A stretch of DNA of 22,888 bases from assembly GCA_023132135.1 (NCBI GenBank), contig JAGLYR010000118.1:1-22888 (forward strand), written 5' to 3'. A model generated the notes under the pieces. The model had not been told where the DNA came from. It made no database searches and saw only the letters and a program-made list of their open reading frames with translations. Made by a program: the position numbers and the translations under genes. Below are positions 11,101 to 16,798 of this stretch, piece after piece (the first letter of the stretch is position 1; every line of letters starts with the position of its first letter). The DNA comes from Candidatus Eiseniibacteriota bacterium. Its GTDB lineage: Bacteria > Arandabacterota > Arandabacteria > JAGLYR01.

Positions 11101-12145
11101 CACCGAAGCAGGTGTTGATCCGAGGTCCGTCAATCTCGACTTCTACTCGGTCGTGCGGGATGACGAGGATGAAGAGGGTCCGGATCCGGACGACCATTGC
11201 TGTTGGGATGGTATTAACCACTGGGATGGCAACGAGAGCAAGGAATACCGCATGCAGCTGACATCCGACGCGTTGACGATCACCGGGGACACTCTCGGCG
11301 TGACAACGGTCATTGCGGCTGACATCGCCATGGATATCCACCATGGTGAGATGCTCGACGTTGTCCTCTACAGTTCCCGGTCGTGTTTCGAATGCGCCGA
11401 CTACTATGATGAGGGCGATCACGAAACCGACGAGATCGTGTACTCGTACTCGGTCGGTGTATACGACCGGGTGTATGACTCGAGCACCGGCAGCTGGAAG
11501 AACGGCTCTACCTACGGTATCAACATGAACGTCATCAAGCCGGTTGAGCGGCGGTACATGGTGGACGGAGTGGCGCCGGAGCTCACGCTCCTGACCGCAC
11601 TCAGCTCACCAACGCTGGAGTTCCGCCTCACTGACTGTGGTTCCGGTCTGGATCCGACGACCATCGCTATCACCGAGGATGGCGAGGAGGTGACCGGCTG
11701 GAGCTACGATGCGGTTACCAAGAAACTCACCTATGAGCCGAGCGGCGGCGGGGTGAGCGTGGTCATCAGCATCCAGGACGGGGTGGGCAACGCAGCAGTC
11801 CTCACGCTCAACACCGAGGCCAAGGTGCTGGCGTTCAATGACGTCCACAACTACCCGAACCCCTTCGATCCTGAGTTGGATGGAACGACCCAGATTGTCG
11901 GGTACCTGAGCCAGGAAGCCCACGTGACCGTGAAAATCTACGATTTCGCGGGCGAATACGTGGCGACGCTGGTCGAGGATGAGTTGATGCAGTCTGTGCT
12001 GGATGACTTGTTCTGGTCGGGCACGGACTCGGAAGGCAATCCGGTGGCCAATGGCGTCTACTTCTGCCACATTATTGCAGAGGGCAGGAGCAAGACTTCA
12101 ACGGCCAATGTGAAGATAGCGGTTCTCCGAGGATCCTCGGACTAG
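2147..12145 (+). CDS. Giant secreted multidomain Ig-like surface protein with T9SS-type C-terminal domain
   Basis: The protein has 3,332 residues. Residues 1-28 are a classical signal peptide ending ANA. An N-terminal domain of unknown family runs to about residue 500. From about 605 to 1402 there are tandem Ig-like modules with DAGN/DSSGN turns, and four of them carry dockerin-like calcium loops (752, 877, 1128, 1278). A fibronectin type III-like domain follows at about 1404-1495 (PNPVTNLQAEILDSGRIKLTW). More Ig-like domains joined by VDNTAPT linkers reach about 2350. Residues 2350-3060 are rich in Cys, Trp, Tyr and Asp. A segment near 2749-2835 resembles the 'IPF...W...FSVI' tails of surface proteins. 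Residues 3230-3332 form a FlgD-like/T9SS type A-like sorting domain (NYPNPF at 3235). The whole protein is strongly acidic. It is probably exported across the outer membrane and attached or released as an adhesin, S-layer-like or matrix protein. No catalytic site was recognised. Confidence 0.85.
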   Translation: MVTSGNRLLVLSLVLTAMVMLMVSPANAVFERGVRVKTTVAESTYVKIDVEDPAEADNPNALGVGIVSPGDKVRLLIHVQNTHNPASTVNAKDLRMLGQTIGFKPLAVVAATDETLAEMALLSPDEADAAMPDAGNAGDGDFAAAPTPDTTLWVDIDWLEANATTDSAFHYYFEIECTDATDPFVFSVNRVCMTTGGAFITCPDYTLGTAYYAQTAADTMGCDFDIDQGATVDFIVTDKLYIWADRHVADELYALNVTVATSGNEDHQGAFDFEVTFEYTGSDTDSVTVDPNIPLNTFPPAWGPVTASQIRFDWQSDNSGMGSLFNWAYADSILNPASGIFGTAPDGLLGEINLDALALYPSTLGDIGYIGFDFTRIADSLGTYGDLADATFGGEPEATHIGGNVYQTAPVAVLQAFPKWAGTDTTSGIHTVTVTLWDNGGNLINLTSTATLPAIDNRVPALQAGFTGEDITITEDVTVAGSVTWLNPASGADSVGDWVKCTVDLDDAHDKADIVAGGLVLFDLYSVIANPDTSIQCPGVATGWYRTTATTKATNYATPQVEVLEGTQRSYSTDSVRVNCYLIDDAGNVAVVESDGQYAAFKNVDNEIPTVPVGNIAIAFVDQDATGGPEATPSDVVTVMVDASGVLDESSVAAKGGTAFGETFTVADDGTDPDATVGDRIYTGDATLQGGKSLIDGLEYFTLVVTDTAGNVSEDIISTASLNMDTDEPTLTETNITIAFTDNPATPGIDGDANGDGVVADDDWVTITFDYQTEGLTDVVQGQGQSAVRVDLSTIDVNGGVVAMTQNQAAGVWTLNYQLTSGANGVSAEVGAKVQVEDDAGNQSAWVTSTTSTVTVDQRPPAFTEADILAGFATNGDVNGDGIAAIGDIVKIQITVDADSVEVNTTPINGVLGFTPMVLAKGTFSLEVTVTEDGSGGLDEGIEVKCYDAAGNSSTKTSATNTLDLDPDPPLMTADEILVFVSNDEVGGVGQPGEDVVNVSDEITIAYEDETQGDIKSVVVDVSAYDVTKSTVTLNRNFNGLGQNVFGWILEVEATGLDLAPGAAGTGLAYTVTDSSGNVSTETVFPEDSNVTMGGADPVEGARAINLASVDTDPPDTPAGGAFTLTGDLDANGIVNVGDRMDIVIDMGDPGVAGYDMGWENTGNGPMVWVDLNHYGLGAAVALTDDEYSVGGEGDGQWSYIDGANLQGFIVQPGDLDEAAGSANTQVEAWARDDDGNVDQTKVLTAVPDDGVAKAAVAVDTQIPLVVAADVIVTLHTDADANGWVNIGDSVLVSVDMSETAAIDAVSGVWALLGPWGDATQDDDELYVQLSNGTKADTWTYTHYVSNTDNAVLWDMNTGGAFAATLEVIAFDNAGNFSGYTAFDPVALGYTTSIVQDLLVDVSAPNPVTNLQAEILDSGRIKLTWTVSSSTDRHHYFVFADGGTGTMDYTTPVGGPVDPNTAQWVSDFLVTEEKATWLFAVRTYDDGGNDDGDTFWVTGGTPDDSAPVGTLASVPVGYNLGNGADIDGAGFVIMIHADVDQTVYPDVASCQFRYRIADIDPDAAGNQPGSFDNLGVLDATIPFEVSTAALLAAGGEGIFEIIARVFDDAGNYQTDDALAAKGVYTFQIDTTVPDVQIVSVNGNPSPNNIEVSGVVPVVIAAQDDVSSTFHVRIIFNGQEVYDETGVTFTENLTYNLDLTSMTAGAYTLQVLVYDEAGYIPIDATPTGGSDTITLVVLDTVVPIASFTTPTNGQRVPMGNVFVELQASTAPGASDIATAQLLMSAPAGGKGWEVVGTIDNSFDPEYPFNWDTSSLTDGETYWLMGKFWDASGNEAYSDSIFVIVDGTVMAVDLTIPEIQTLCDLPKVSGTSVELIASITGKDPVDIANVKFYRKDSDNPDFYNQWTLMATISQGAPGGGGTGATLFNFTWNTTGLVDGWDIRVIVTDTAGNVSDDADGDGAFDDHTFATTKAAGMSVWVDNTAPTVDIAKITSGGNEFVDPDIGGGVVWVAPGADITVESLVSNTDCDAEVWKVEYSITYDGSTMNIGISTVGPSFPLMFNPLNDGLIPPDDMEDQSAITAFTLRAQAYDHLGQSSTTTTVTVYILDAAATQVFVSEPFDGAYVRGDVCLNAKRLDDYTGSEYTWEYSTDQETWHLIGTGTTSYDTWETLNNVPDGPAWLRVTTVDEHFNTDTSPSIGVTVDNTAPTDLTLTGIPAMIGRTPVTLTTTATDASGIMKVVWQTKWSTTETDDWDTIDSDNCAPFAYVWDAYDWYDCSGQVMIRALVYDKAIECIDEDGNYSIIEVETVMDFCPPFGCISMINDTEAIHGDTDYPEFPAGQMTFYAWASDDPAEMPWDDCLDDQCCWNDGAEIIHSGVQGVQFQVYASGWSDIGLPVTAVGTSGYYELRWDNGEWSPGTTMRVRAKVIDNAYNWYEGSDCCPEVYFTIGDYTAPVATLRAIDPITGTLVYTASPDDADEIGEIEFRVMPVGKAESDWTIIGKRTGDLDNWGDCNDYLRWDYYDRWEFTNWPSGDYLLEARAFHNDHDSLNPLYDANPPTLMVRVDAVAQRVTVLPSGAGHLTSLEHLGIVGDSYYHDCEVINFQMTCDNCVECETCCGGPVLVFFGHEYPCDDHCDNLEIRVIGTEYNALDGLWRQVEYYELDWLNVEYEGNIFIVGSWWDRNVAEPTDPEVDAITSTVDIFRVTDERGTAGPVQSQGVTVDIPPGNGVDWYGLRMAKVPQPPTPPEQQEYLLPVGDTRSICLIDESPSLDNAATITIPFCTPVKGSFQSLGYTIGRWDVSSARWEFQDIWDVTVDEENCLVTFKTHTLGIFSVIQRYGLNIAGCGPLYFENGYTNAAPILKAYITDFTDYSEPVNGVDPSSIKAVLNGITILSGGQFAENWTGASELGFSSGQYYDQVSGLFAVAACGVNDLLHPGEEHTLVISARNVVGDAVTDTCTFKIDRTKPVVDWTGGWVGPDFQVEFNITDTEAGVDPRSVNLDFYSVVRDDEDEEGPDPDDHCCWDGINHWDGNESKEYRMQLTSDALTITGDTLGVTTVIAADIAMDIHHGEMLDVVLYSSRSCFECADYYDEGDHETDEIVYSYSVGVYDRVYDSSTGSWKNGSTYGINMNVIKPVERRYMVDGVAPELTLLTALSSPTLEFRLTDCGSGLDPTTIAITEDGEEVTGWSYDAVTKKLTYEPSGGGVSVVISIQDGVGNAAVLTLNTEAKVLAFNDVHNYPNPFDPELDGTTQIVGYLSQEAHVTVKIYDFAGEYVATLVEDELMQSVLDDLFWSGTDSEGNPVANGVYFCHIIAEGRSKTSTANVKIAVLRGSSD
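3959..6352 (+). repeat. Tandem Ig-like modules with dockerin-like calcium loops (inside the giant gene)
   Basis: About six diverged modules of roughly 110-150 residues follow one another. Each opens with a phrase such as D-x-x-[IP]-P followed by a strand like ITIAF, passes through a loop, and closes with D-x-x-G-N-x-S. Four loops obey D-x-[ND]-x-[DN]-G-x5-D exactly: DANGDGVVADDD (residue 752), DVNGDGIAAIGD (877), DLDANGIVNVGD (1128) and DADANGWVNIGD (1278). This is the 12-residue calcium-binding loop of dockerins and EF-hands. A looser DADGDG copy lies at residue 1954, outside this block. The repeats are visible at protein level. The DNA is diverged, so they are old. Confidence 0.7.
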
Positions 12146-12167
12146 TACGGTTCTGCGGGACGGACTT

Positions 12168-12190
12168 GTGGGCGGGCTTTGCCCGCCCAC
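12168..12190 (+). other. Perfect hairpin between the giant gene and the PorV-like gene
   Basis: GTGGGCGGGC and GCCCGCCCAC form a 10-bp GC-rich stem with a TTT loop. No T-run follows, so complete termination is unlikely. It lies 23 nt after the giant gene's stop and ends 29 nt before the ribosome site of the next gene. It could stabilise the long upstream message, block 3' exonucleases, or act as a partial Rho-independent stop. Confidence 0.6.
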
Positions 12191-12234
12191 CGGTTCCGCG
12201 CTGGAAACCTGGCTTGCGAAGGAGGCGAAGAGAA

Positions 12235-13149
12235 ATGACGAAGTTCAGCACTGCGATGACAGCGTCCCTGCTGGCCCTGGCAGTCGGACTGGCCGCGGCT
12301 GGTCCGTGCCCTGCTGAGGATCTTGCCCACAGCGCCCCGTTTCTTGGAATGGGCGTGGGACCCAGGGCCCTGGCCATGGGTGGAGCGTACGTCGGCGTTG
12401 CCGATGACGTGACGGCCGGATACTGGAACCCGGCGGGACTGATGCAGATTGACTGGATCGAGGCCACGTTCATGTATTCGGATATGGATCTCGACCGGAA
12501 GTACAACTACTTTGCCTACGGGCACCATCTTGATTTCGGCGCCGTGGCAATCAGCTGGATCAATTCCGGGACGGACGACATCAAGATCTACAACCCTGAT
12601 GGCACTGCGGACGGTACGGACAACTGGAACGACAACGCACTTCTGCTTTCCTACGGGACCGGCCTCGGGGGCTTTTACGTGGGCGGGACTGCGAAGATCC
12701 TGTGTTCGAAGATGGGGGATCAGGACGATACCGGCTTTGGCGTGGATGCAGCCGTGCGATTTGTTCCGTCATCCAAGCTCGCGGTCGGCATCATACTCCA
12801 GGACATCGGAACGCAGTACTGGGGCGAGACCGTGCCATCGACTGTGCGCGTGGGTGTGGCTCTGAAGTCGGCGGACGAGGATTTCCTGATCGCCGCGGAT
12901 ATTGACAAGAAAGGCGATGAGGACATCCGGTTCCACCTGGGCGCGGAATTCCAGTTCGCATACGTTCCTGGCAACTACGCAGCGTTGAGGGCGGGGCTTG
13001 TCAGTAGCGAGAGCCAGGAAGACAATGTGGCTCTGAGCTTCGGCGCCGGCCTCTGGGTGGGTTCCGTCAGCCTGGACTACGCCTACCTGCCGGAGAAGCA
13101 GGAGTTCATGAACAGCAGCCACCGGATTGCGCTGACCGGAAGGTTCTAG
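12235..13149 (+). CDS. PorV/PorQ family outer-membrane protein
   Basis: Residues 1 to about 27 are a signal peptide (hydrophobic SLLALAVGLAAAG). The mature N-terminus carries the family hallmark: FLGMGVGPRALAMGGAYV, then VADDVTAGYWNPAGL. The remainder is a beta-barrel with repeated aromatic-glycine strands and ends in Phe (ALTGRF), as outer-membrane proteins usually do. At 304 residues it fits the shorter members of the family. In Bacteroidota, PorV shuttles type IX secretion cargo to the attachment complex. Here the neighbouring giant protein with a sorting-like C-terminus is the obvious candidate client, but that link is inferred. The ATG was chosen because AAGGAGG (12219-12225) lies nine bases before it. 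An in-frame upstream extension would put an Arg-rich stretch before the signal peptide. No other T9SS gene is in the window. Confidence 0.85.
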   Translation: MTKFSTAMTASLLALAVGLAAAGPCPAEDLAHSAPFLGMGVGPRALAMGGAYVGVADDVTAGYWNPAGLMQIDWIEATFMYSDMDLDRKYNYFAYGHHLDFGAVAISWINSGTDDIKIYNPDGTADGTDNWNDNALLLSYGTGLGGFYVGGTAKILCSKMGDQDDTGFGVDAAVRFVPSSKLAVGIILQDIGTQYWGETVPSTVRVGVALKSADEDFLIAADIDKKGDEDIRFHLGAEFQFAYVPGNYAALRAGLVSSESQEDNVALSFGAGLWVGSVSLDYAYLPEKQEFMNSSHRIALTGRF

Positions 13150-13207
13150 ACTGAGGTCTCGCAAGCCGGGCAAGACAAGAGAATAAAGCAGGACGCAATC
13201 TGGGTTT

Positions 13208-13245
13208 CATGGGCCCCCTGCCCAGCGCAGGGGGCCCATGTCTTT
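13208..13245 (+). terminator. Rho-independent terminator of the giant gene/PorV-like unit
   Basis: CATGGGCCCCCTG (13208-13220) and CAGGGGGCCCATG (13228-13240) make a perfect 13-bp stem with a seven-base loop, followed by TCTTTT. It lies 58 nt after the PorV-like stop codon. The T-run is short, but the stem is very stable and may work in both directions. Confidence 0.8.
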
Positions 13246-13282
13246 TGGCGAGGATTGTTGTTCGCGAATCCCTGCTGCCAGC

Positions 13283-13310
13283 TGAATGTTTCACCGAGGG
13301 CCGGAAGCCA
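13283..13310 (+). repeat. 3'-end repeat element, degenerate copy behind the PorV-like gene
   Basis: This stretch matches 18559-18586 at 23 of 28 positions, including a shared run GGGCCGGAAGCCA and the core TCACC. It points the same way as the PorV-like gene, as the other copies do with their own genes. It lies after that gene's terminator rather than at its stop codon. Confidence 0.55.
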
Positions 13311-13367
13311 GTGCGGATATCAGTCTCTTGGCTCCGAGTCGGGTGGAAGGGTAAGGACTTGGTCTTT

Positions 13368-13435
13368 GCCCTATTTCCTATTTCCCATTTCCTACTTACT
13401 ATTTCCTGTGGGTAGCTGGTGAGAAATACAGGCTA
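13368..13435 (-). repeat. Stop-codon-anchored 3' repeat element at the end of mazG
   Basis: Read on the minus strand, the mazG stop TAG continues into CCTGTATTTCTCACCA and then a run of GGAAATAG-like phrases ending in GGAAATAGGGC. The pdp 3' end (18556-18621) has the same order of parts. The perfect arms GGGTAGC/GCTACCC (13410-13416 and 13432-13438) form a hairpin whose stem contains the mazG stop codon and whose loop is the conserved CTGTATTTCTCACCA. No T-run follows. Confidence 0.65.
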
Positions 13436-14212
13436 CCCCTCGTCTCGCTTTACCTCGTCCCAGATCTTGTCCATTTCCTCCAGCGTGAGGGGATGGGGGC
13501 TCTGGGCGAGGTGTTTCTCGATGTGGGAGAAGCGGCGGCGGAACTTGGCATTGGTTCCCTGGAGGGCGGCCTCCGGGTCGAGGCCGAGAAGGCGGGCAAC
13601 ATTGACAAGGGAGAAAAGAACATCCCCGAGTTCCGCGTGGATCTGCTCGGGGGTTTCCATGGCGAGTGCAGTCCTGAATTCGCCCAGCTCCTCCTCCAGC
13701 TTGGAGAGGGCGCCCGAGACGACCTTCCAGTCGAATCCGACCGAGCTGGCCCGCTCCTGAAGACGCCTGGCCTTGGTAAGGGCAGGCAGAGCGCTGGGCA
13801 GGCCGTCGAGAATGGAACCCCCGTCCCTGGCCCACTTCTCCTTTCGCTTTGCGGATTCCCAGGACAGGAAAGCCTCGCGCTCGTTGCAAGCCGTTGTGGA
13901 GTCGAAGACATGGGGATGCCGGCGGCGCATCTTCGCAATCGTGTTCGCGATGACATCGGAAGGGTGGAAGTCGCCCTTTTCCTCCGCCAGAACGAGGTAG
14001 AAGAGTACGATAAACAGAAGGTCGCCGAGTTCGTCAAGCATGCCGTCGCGGTCGTGTGAATCGATGGCTTCGAGGAGCTCATAGGCTTCCTCGAGAAGAT
14101 ACCGGCGCATTGTCTGGAAGTCCTGGGCCCGATCCCAGGGGCATCCACCCGGGCCGCGCAGGGTTCGAGTAAGGTCCAGGAGTTCGTCGAACTTCCGGGC
14201 GTCTTCGCTCAT
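13433..14212 (-). CDS. mazG: Nucleoside triphosphate pyrophosphohydrolase MazG
   Basis: The protein hydrolyses nucleoside triphosphates to monophosphates and pyrophosphate. It is cytoplasmic and is usually linked to pool cleansing or stress control. At 259 residues it is the full two-domain size of E. coli MazG. The N-terminal domain begins GCPWDRAQDFQTMRRYLLEE and has the metal-binding EEAYELLEAI and DELGDLLFIVLF motifs. The C-terminal domain repeats them as KLEEELGEF and IHAELGDVLFSLVN. The ATG at 14212 starts MSEDARKF. An in-frame TTG at 14221 is only six bases from the strong AGGAGGA (14228-14233), while the ATG is 15 bases away, so the protein may really start three codons earlier. The gene diverges from alr and converges on the PorV-like gene. 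Confidence 0.93.
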   Translation of the reverse strand: MSEDARKFDELLDLTRTLRGPGGCPWDRAQDFQTMRRYLLEEAYELLEAIDSHDRDGMLDELGDLLFIVLFYLVLAEEKGDFHPSDVIANTIAKMRRRHPHVFDSTTACNEREAFLSWESAKRKEKWARDGGSILDGLPSALPALTKARRLQERASSVGFDWKVVSGALSKLEEELGEFRTALAMETPEQIHAELGDVLFSLVNVARLLGLDPEAALQGTNAKFRRRFSHIEKHLAQSPHPLTLEEMDKIWDEVKRDEG

Positions 14213-14258
14213 TGTCGTCAACAGGTTCCTCCTCCCGCGCGCAGCGGTGTGCAAGAAG

Positions 14259-14287
14259 ATGGTAATCCAAGGCGTCTGACAAATCAA
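14259..14287 (-). promoter_or_regulatory. Probable promoter of mazG
   Basis: On the minus strand TTGATT (14282-14287) and TACCAT (14259-14264) are 17 bases apart. Each matches its consensus box at four of six positions. Transcription would begin near 14252, giving a short leader that contains the AGGAGGA ribosome site. Confidence 0.4.
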
Positions 14288-14315
14288 GGAAGCACTCAGT
14301 GCCGAAGACGGTGTT

Positions 14316-14344
14316 TTGACTTGCCGAGCCACTCCCGGTCTGAT
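14316..14344 (+). promoter_or_regulatory. Probable promoter of the alr-deoB-cdd-pdp unit
   Basis: TTGACT (14316-14321) and TCTGAT (14339-14344) are 17 bases apart, in an AT-rich setting (TGATATATGTG). Transcription from about 14351 would leave a 28-nt leader with AGAGGA (14365-14370) before the GTG of alr. It lies back to back with the mazG promoter. Confidence 0.45.
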
Positions 14345-14378
14345 ATATGTGATGCAAACGGACCAGAGGAGAATCACC

Positions 14379-15557
14379 GTGACGTACTCATGTTGGGCCG
14401 AGATTGATCTTGACGCTCTGGAAGGGAACATCCGCGCGATACAGGAACGGATCGGGCCCCGGCGCGGGATTCTCCTCACCATCAAGGCCGATGCCTACGG
14501 CCACGGGGCGGTCGAGGTCGCTCGATCTGTGTCCGAGCTTGTCCACGGGTTCGGAGTGGCGACTCTTCACGAAGGGCTCGAGCTGCGCTACGCTGGAATC
14601 CGGAAGCCGATCCTCATTCTTTCCCCGTCTCTGCCAAGCGAGATTGACGCAATTCTGGAGAACCGTCTCACGGTGACCGTCTCGGGCCGCGCGTTCGCTG
14701 AACACTTGTCCAGACGTTGCGGTGTTCTGGGCCGAAAGGCGGGCTGTCACGTGGAAGTGGACACGGGGATGGGGCGCGCGGGCGTAGAGCTGCGCAGAGC
14801 GAGGGATCTGATCACGCTGGTGAGCCGTCTGCCCGGAATTGCGCTTGAAGGCATTTACACCCATTTCCCGGTTGCTGATACCGATCCCGAATTCACAGCA
14901 CAGCAGATCCTGCGATTGAAAGCGCTGGTCAAGGAACTGGAGGAGGCGGGGGTCCGCGTTGGCCTGATCCACGCGGCGAATAGCTCGGGAGTCCTCGGGG
15001 CGCGGGATTCTTTTCTTGGGATGGTGCGGCCGGGTCTTCTGGCGTATGGTCTCTACCTTCCCAGCCAGCAGGATCGGGCAGTGGAGGTGAAGCCGGTCAT
15101 GCGCCTCAAGGCCAGGGTGGTTCACCTCCGGGACATTGCAGCAGGTGAATCCGTCAGCTACGGGCGTTCCTGGGTGGCGGACAAGGCTACCCGCGTGGCG
15201 AGCATCTCCATTGGCTACGGCCACGGGTACGCGTATCGGCTGTCGGGTTCCGGAGAGGTCCTGGTCCGGGGACGGAGGGCGAGGATCCTGGGAACCGTGA
15301 CCATGGATCTGACGATGGTGGATGTGACAGGTATTCCGGGTGTTTCCCTTGGGGACGAGGTAGTGCTGTTTGGTCGGCAGGGTGAGGCGGATCTGCCTGT
15401 CGCGGAGCTGGCTCGCAGGATCGAGTCTATCCCGTATGAGATCATATGTGGAATCGGTAGGCGGGTGGTCCGGGTGTACTACGCATCCGGCGAGCCTGTT
15501 CGGGTGGCAACGCTGGTAGGCGCGGAAAGCGCAGCGGGGGAGGTGTCTCGCTCCTGA
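14379..15557 (+). CDS. alr: Alanine racemase
   Basis: This PLP enzyme interconverts L- and D-alanine and supplies D-alanine for peptidoglycan. The cofactor lysine is K36 in TIKADAYGHG. HVEVDTGMGRAGV and RPGLLAYGLYL follow in the TIM-barrel domain. The second catalytic tyrosine is in SYGRSWVADK, and the C-terminal beta domain has SIGYGHGY and GTVTMDLTMVDV. The length of 392 aa is normal. The GTG start is preceded by AGAGGA at eight bases and gives the usual short N-terminus (MTYSCWAEIDLDALEGN). An in-frame ATG at 14352 would make a nearly leaderless message without a ribosome site. It heads an apparent operon with deoB 14 nt downstream. The last 25 residues or so extend a little beyond the typical end. 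Confidence 0.95.
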   Translation: MTYSCWAEIDLDALEGNIRAIQERIGPRRGILLTIKADAYGHGAVEVARSVSELVHGFGVATLHEGLELRYAGIRKPILILSPSLPSEIDAILENRLTVTVSGRAFAEHLSRRCGVLGRKAGCHVEVDTGMGRAGVELRRARDLITLVSRLPGIALEGIYTHFPVADTDPEFTAQQILRLKALVKELEEAGVRVGLIHAANSSGVLGARDSFLGMVRPGLLAYGLYLPSQQDRAVEVKPVMRLKARVVHLRDIAAGESVSYGRSWVADKATRVASISIGYGHGYAYRLSGSGEVLVRGRRARILGTVTMDLTMVDVTGIPGVSLGDEVVLFGRQGEADLPVAELARRIESIPYEIICGIGRRVVRVYYASGEPVRVATLVGAESAAGEVSRS

Positions 15558-15571
15558 GAAGCCGGTACAGG

Positions 15572-16744
15572 TTGGAACGGGTGCTCGTGGTCGTTCTGGA
15601 CGGTGCAGGCGTTGGGGCTCTCCCTGATGCAGACCACTACGGCGACGAGGGGAGCTTCACTCTTGGCAATACGGCCGCCGCTGCCGGCGGCCTGTCTCTT
15701 CCGCATATGGAGAAGTTGGGGATGGGGAAGGTGGCGGGCATCCGGGGGATTTCGCCGGACGTAGTCGCCGAGGGCGCCCATGGGAAAATGGCTGAACAAT
15801 CCCCGGGCAAGGACTCGATTTCCGGACATTGGGAACTTATGGGGGTGGTTCTCGAGAGGGCTTTCCCGACCTACTCCAACGGGTTCCCTGCAGAGATTGT
15901 CGGGGCCTTCGAGGAGCAGATTGGGCGCAGAGTTCTGTGGAATCGACCGGCCTCGGGCACAGAGATCATCGCGCGTCTGGGCGACGAGCATGCTGCAACG
16001 GGTTCTCCCGTTTTGTATACCTCGGCAGATAGCGTTTTCCAGCTGGCAGCCCACGAAGACGTGATCCCAACCCCGGATTTGTACCGTATGTGTGGAATCG
16101 CCCGGTCGCTTCTCGCTGGTGAGCACAGCGTCGCCCGCGTGATCGCCCGGCCCTTCACAGGCTCATCGGGTCACTATGAGAGAACCAGGGGAAGGAGAGA
16201 CTTCTCTCTGCCTCCGGTGGGCGAGACTCTCCTGGACCGGCTCCAGGGAGCAGGTCTGTCCACCTGGGGCGTGGGAAAGGTCGGCGACCTGTTCGCCCAT
16301 CGCGGATTTACGAGGATGGTCAAAGCCGGTGGGAATGACGATTGTGTCGCCAAGGTCCTGGATCTGTTCCCCGGCATGGGGCGCGGTCTCCTGCTGGTTA
16401 CTCTCGTGGATTTCGATATGCTTTGGGGGCACCGGAACAATGCCGGCGCATTCGCTGCAGGTCTCAGGGATTTCGACGCAAGTCTGCCGGCGATTCGGTC
16501 GAAACTGGGAACAGGGGATGTACTCGTTCTCACTGCAGACCACGGGTGCGATCCCACGACACCAGGTACGGATCACTCGCGGGAGTATGTGCCCATCCTG
16601 GTCTCGGGTTCCGGGATAAGGGCGGATGTGGACCTCGGGACCAGAGCGAGTTTTTCCGATCTGGCGGCCACTCTGGCCGAAGGATTCGGTGTGGGGCCCT
16701 TGGGCGGGAAGAGCTTCTTCCAGGAAATCTGGAAAGGGCCATAG
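15572..16744 (+). CDS. deoB: Phosphopentomutase
   Basis: It converts (deoxy)ribose-1-phosphate into the 5-phosphate, linking nucleoside breakdown to central metabolism. The fold is alkaline-phosphatase-like. Metal and active-site motifs are all present: VLDGAGVGALPDA at the start, KDSISGHWELMG (residues 80-91), FDMLWGHRNNAGAF and ADHGCDPTTPGTDHSREYVP near the end. The length of 390 aa is that of the Bacillus-type enzyme. The usual KDT of the phospho-acceptor loop is KDS here, with Ser82 where family members have threonine. The start is a TTG without a strong ribosome site. I chose it because MERVLVVVLDG aligns exactly with family N-termini. A GTG at 15581 is the alternative. Confidence 0.93.
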   Translation: MERVLVVVLDGAGVGALPDADHYGDEGSFTLGNTAAAAGGLSLPHMEKLGMGKVAGIRGISPDVVAEGAHGKMAEQSPGKDSISGHWELMGVVLERAFPTYSNGFPAEIVGAFEEQIGRRVLWNRPASGTEIIARLGDEHAATGSPVLYTSADSVFQLAAHEDVIPTPDLYRMCGIARSLLAGEHSVARVIARPFTGSSGHYERTRGRRDFSLPPVGETLLDRLQGAGLSTWGVGKVGDLFAHRGFTRMVKAGGNDDCVAKVLDLFPGMGRGLLLVTLVDFDMLWGHRNNAGAFAAGLRDFDASLPAIRSKLGTGDVLVLTADHGCDPTTPGTDHSREYVPILVSGSGIRADVDLGTRASFSDLAATLAEGFGVGPLGGKSFFQEIWKGP

Positions 16745-16771
16745 CCGCAGATTGCGCAGATTCCGGTGATT
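16745..16771 (+). repeat. Three degenerate 9-nt tandem repeats between deoB and cdd
   Basis: CCGCAGATT, GCGCAGATT and CCGGTGATT follow one another directly after the deoB stop codon. This resembles the short CGCAGATT/CACAGATT-type phrases seen between genes in several bacterial groups. It fills most of the space before the cdd ribosome site. Confidence 0.5.
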
Positions 16772-16798
16772 GAGGGACTTGGGAAGGAGAACGGGGAT

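Noticed and set aside
13493-14059. A 188-codon plus-strand frame opposite mazG
   Set aside because: mazG shows both conserved domains on the other strand. This frame has no support of its own.
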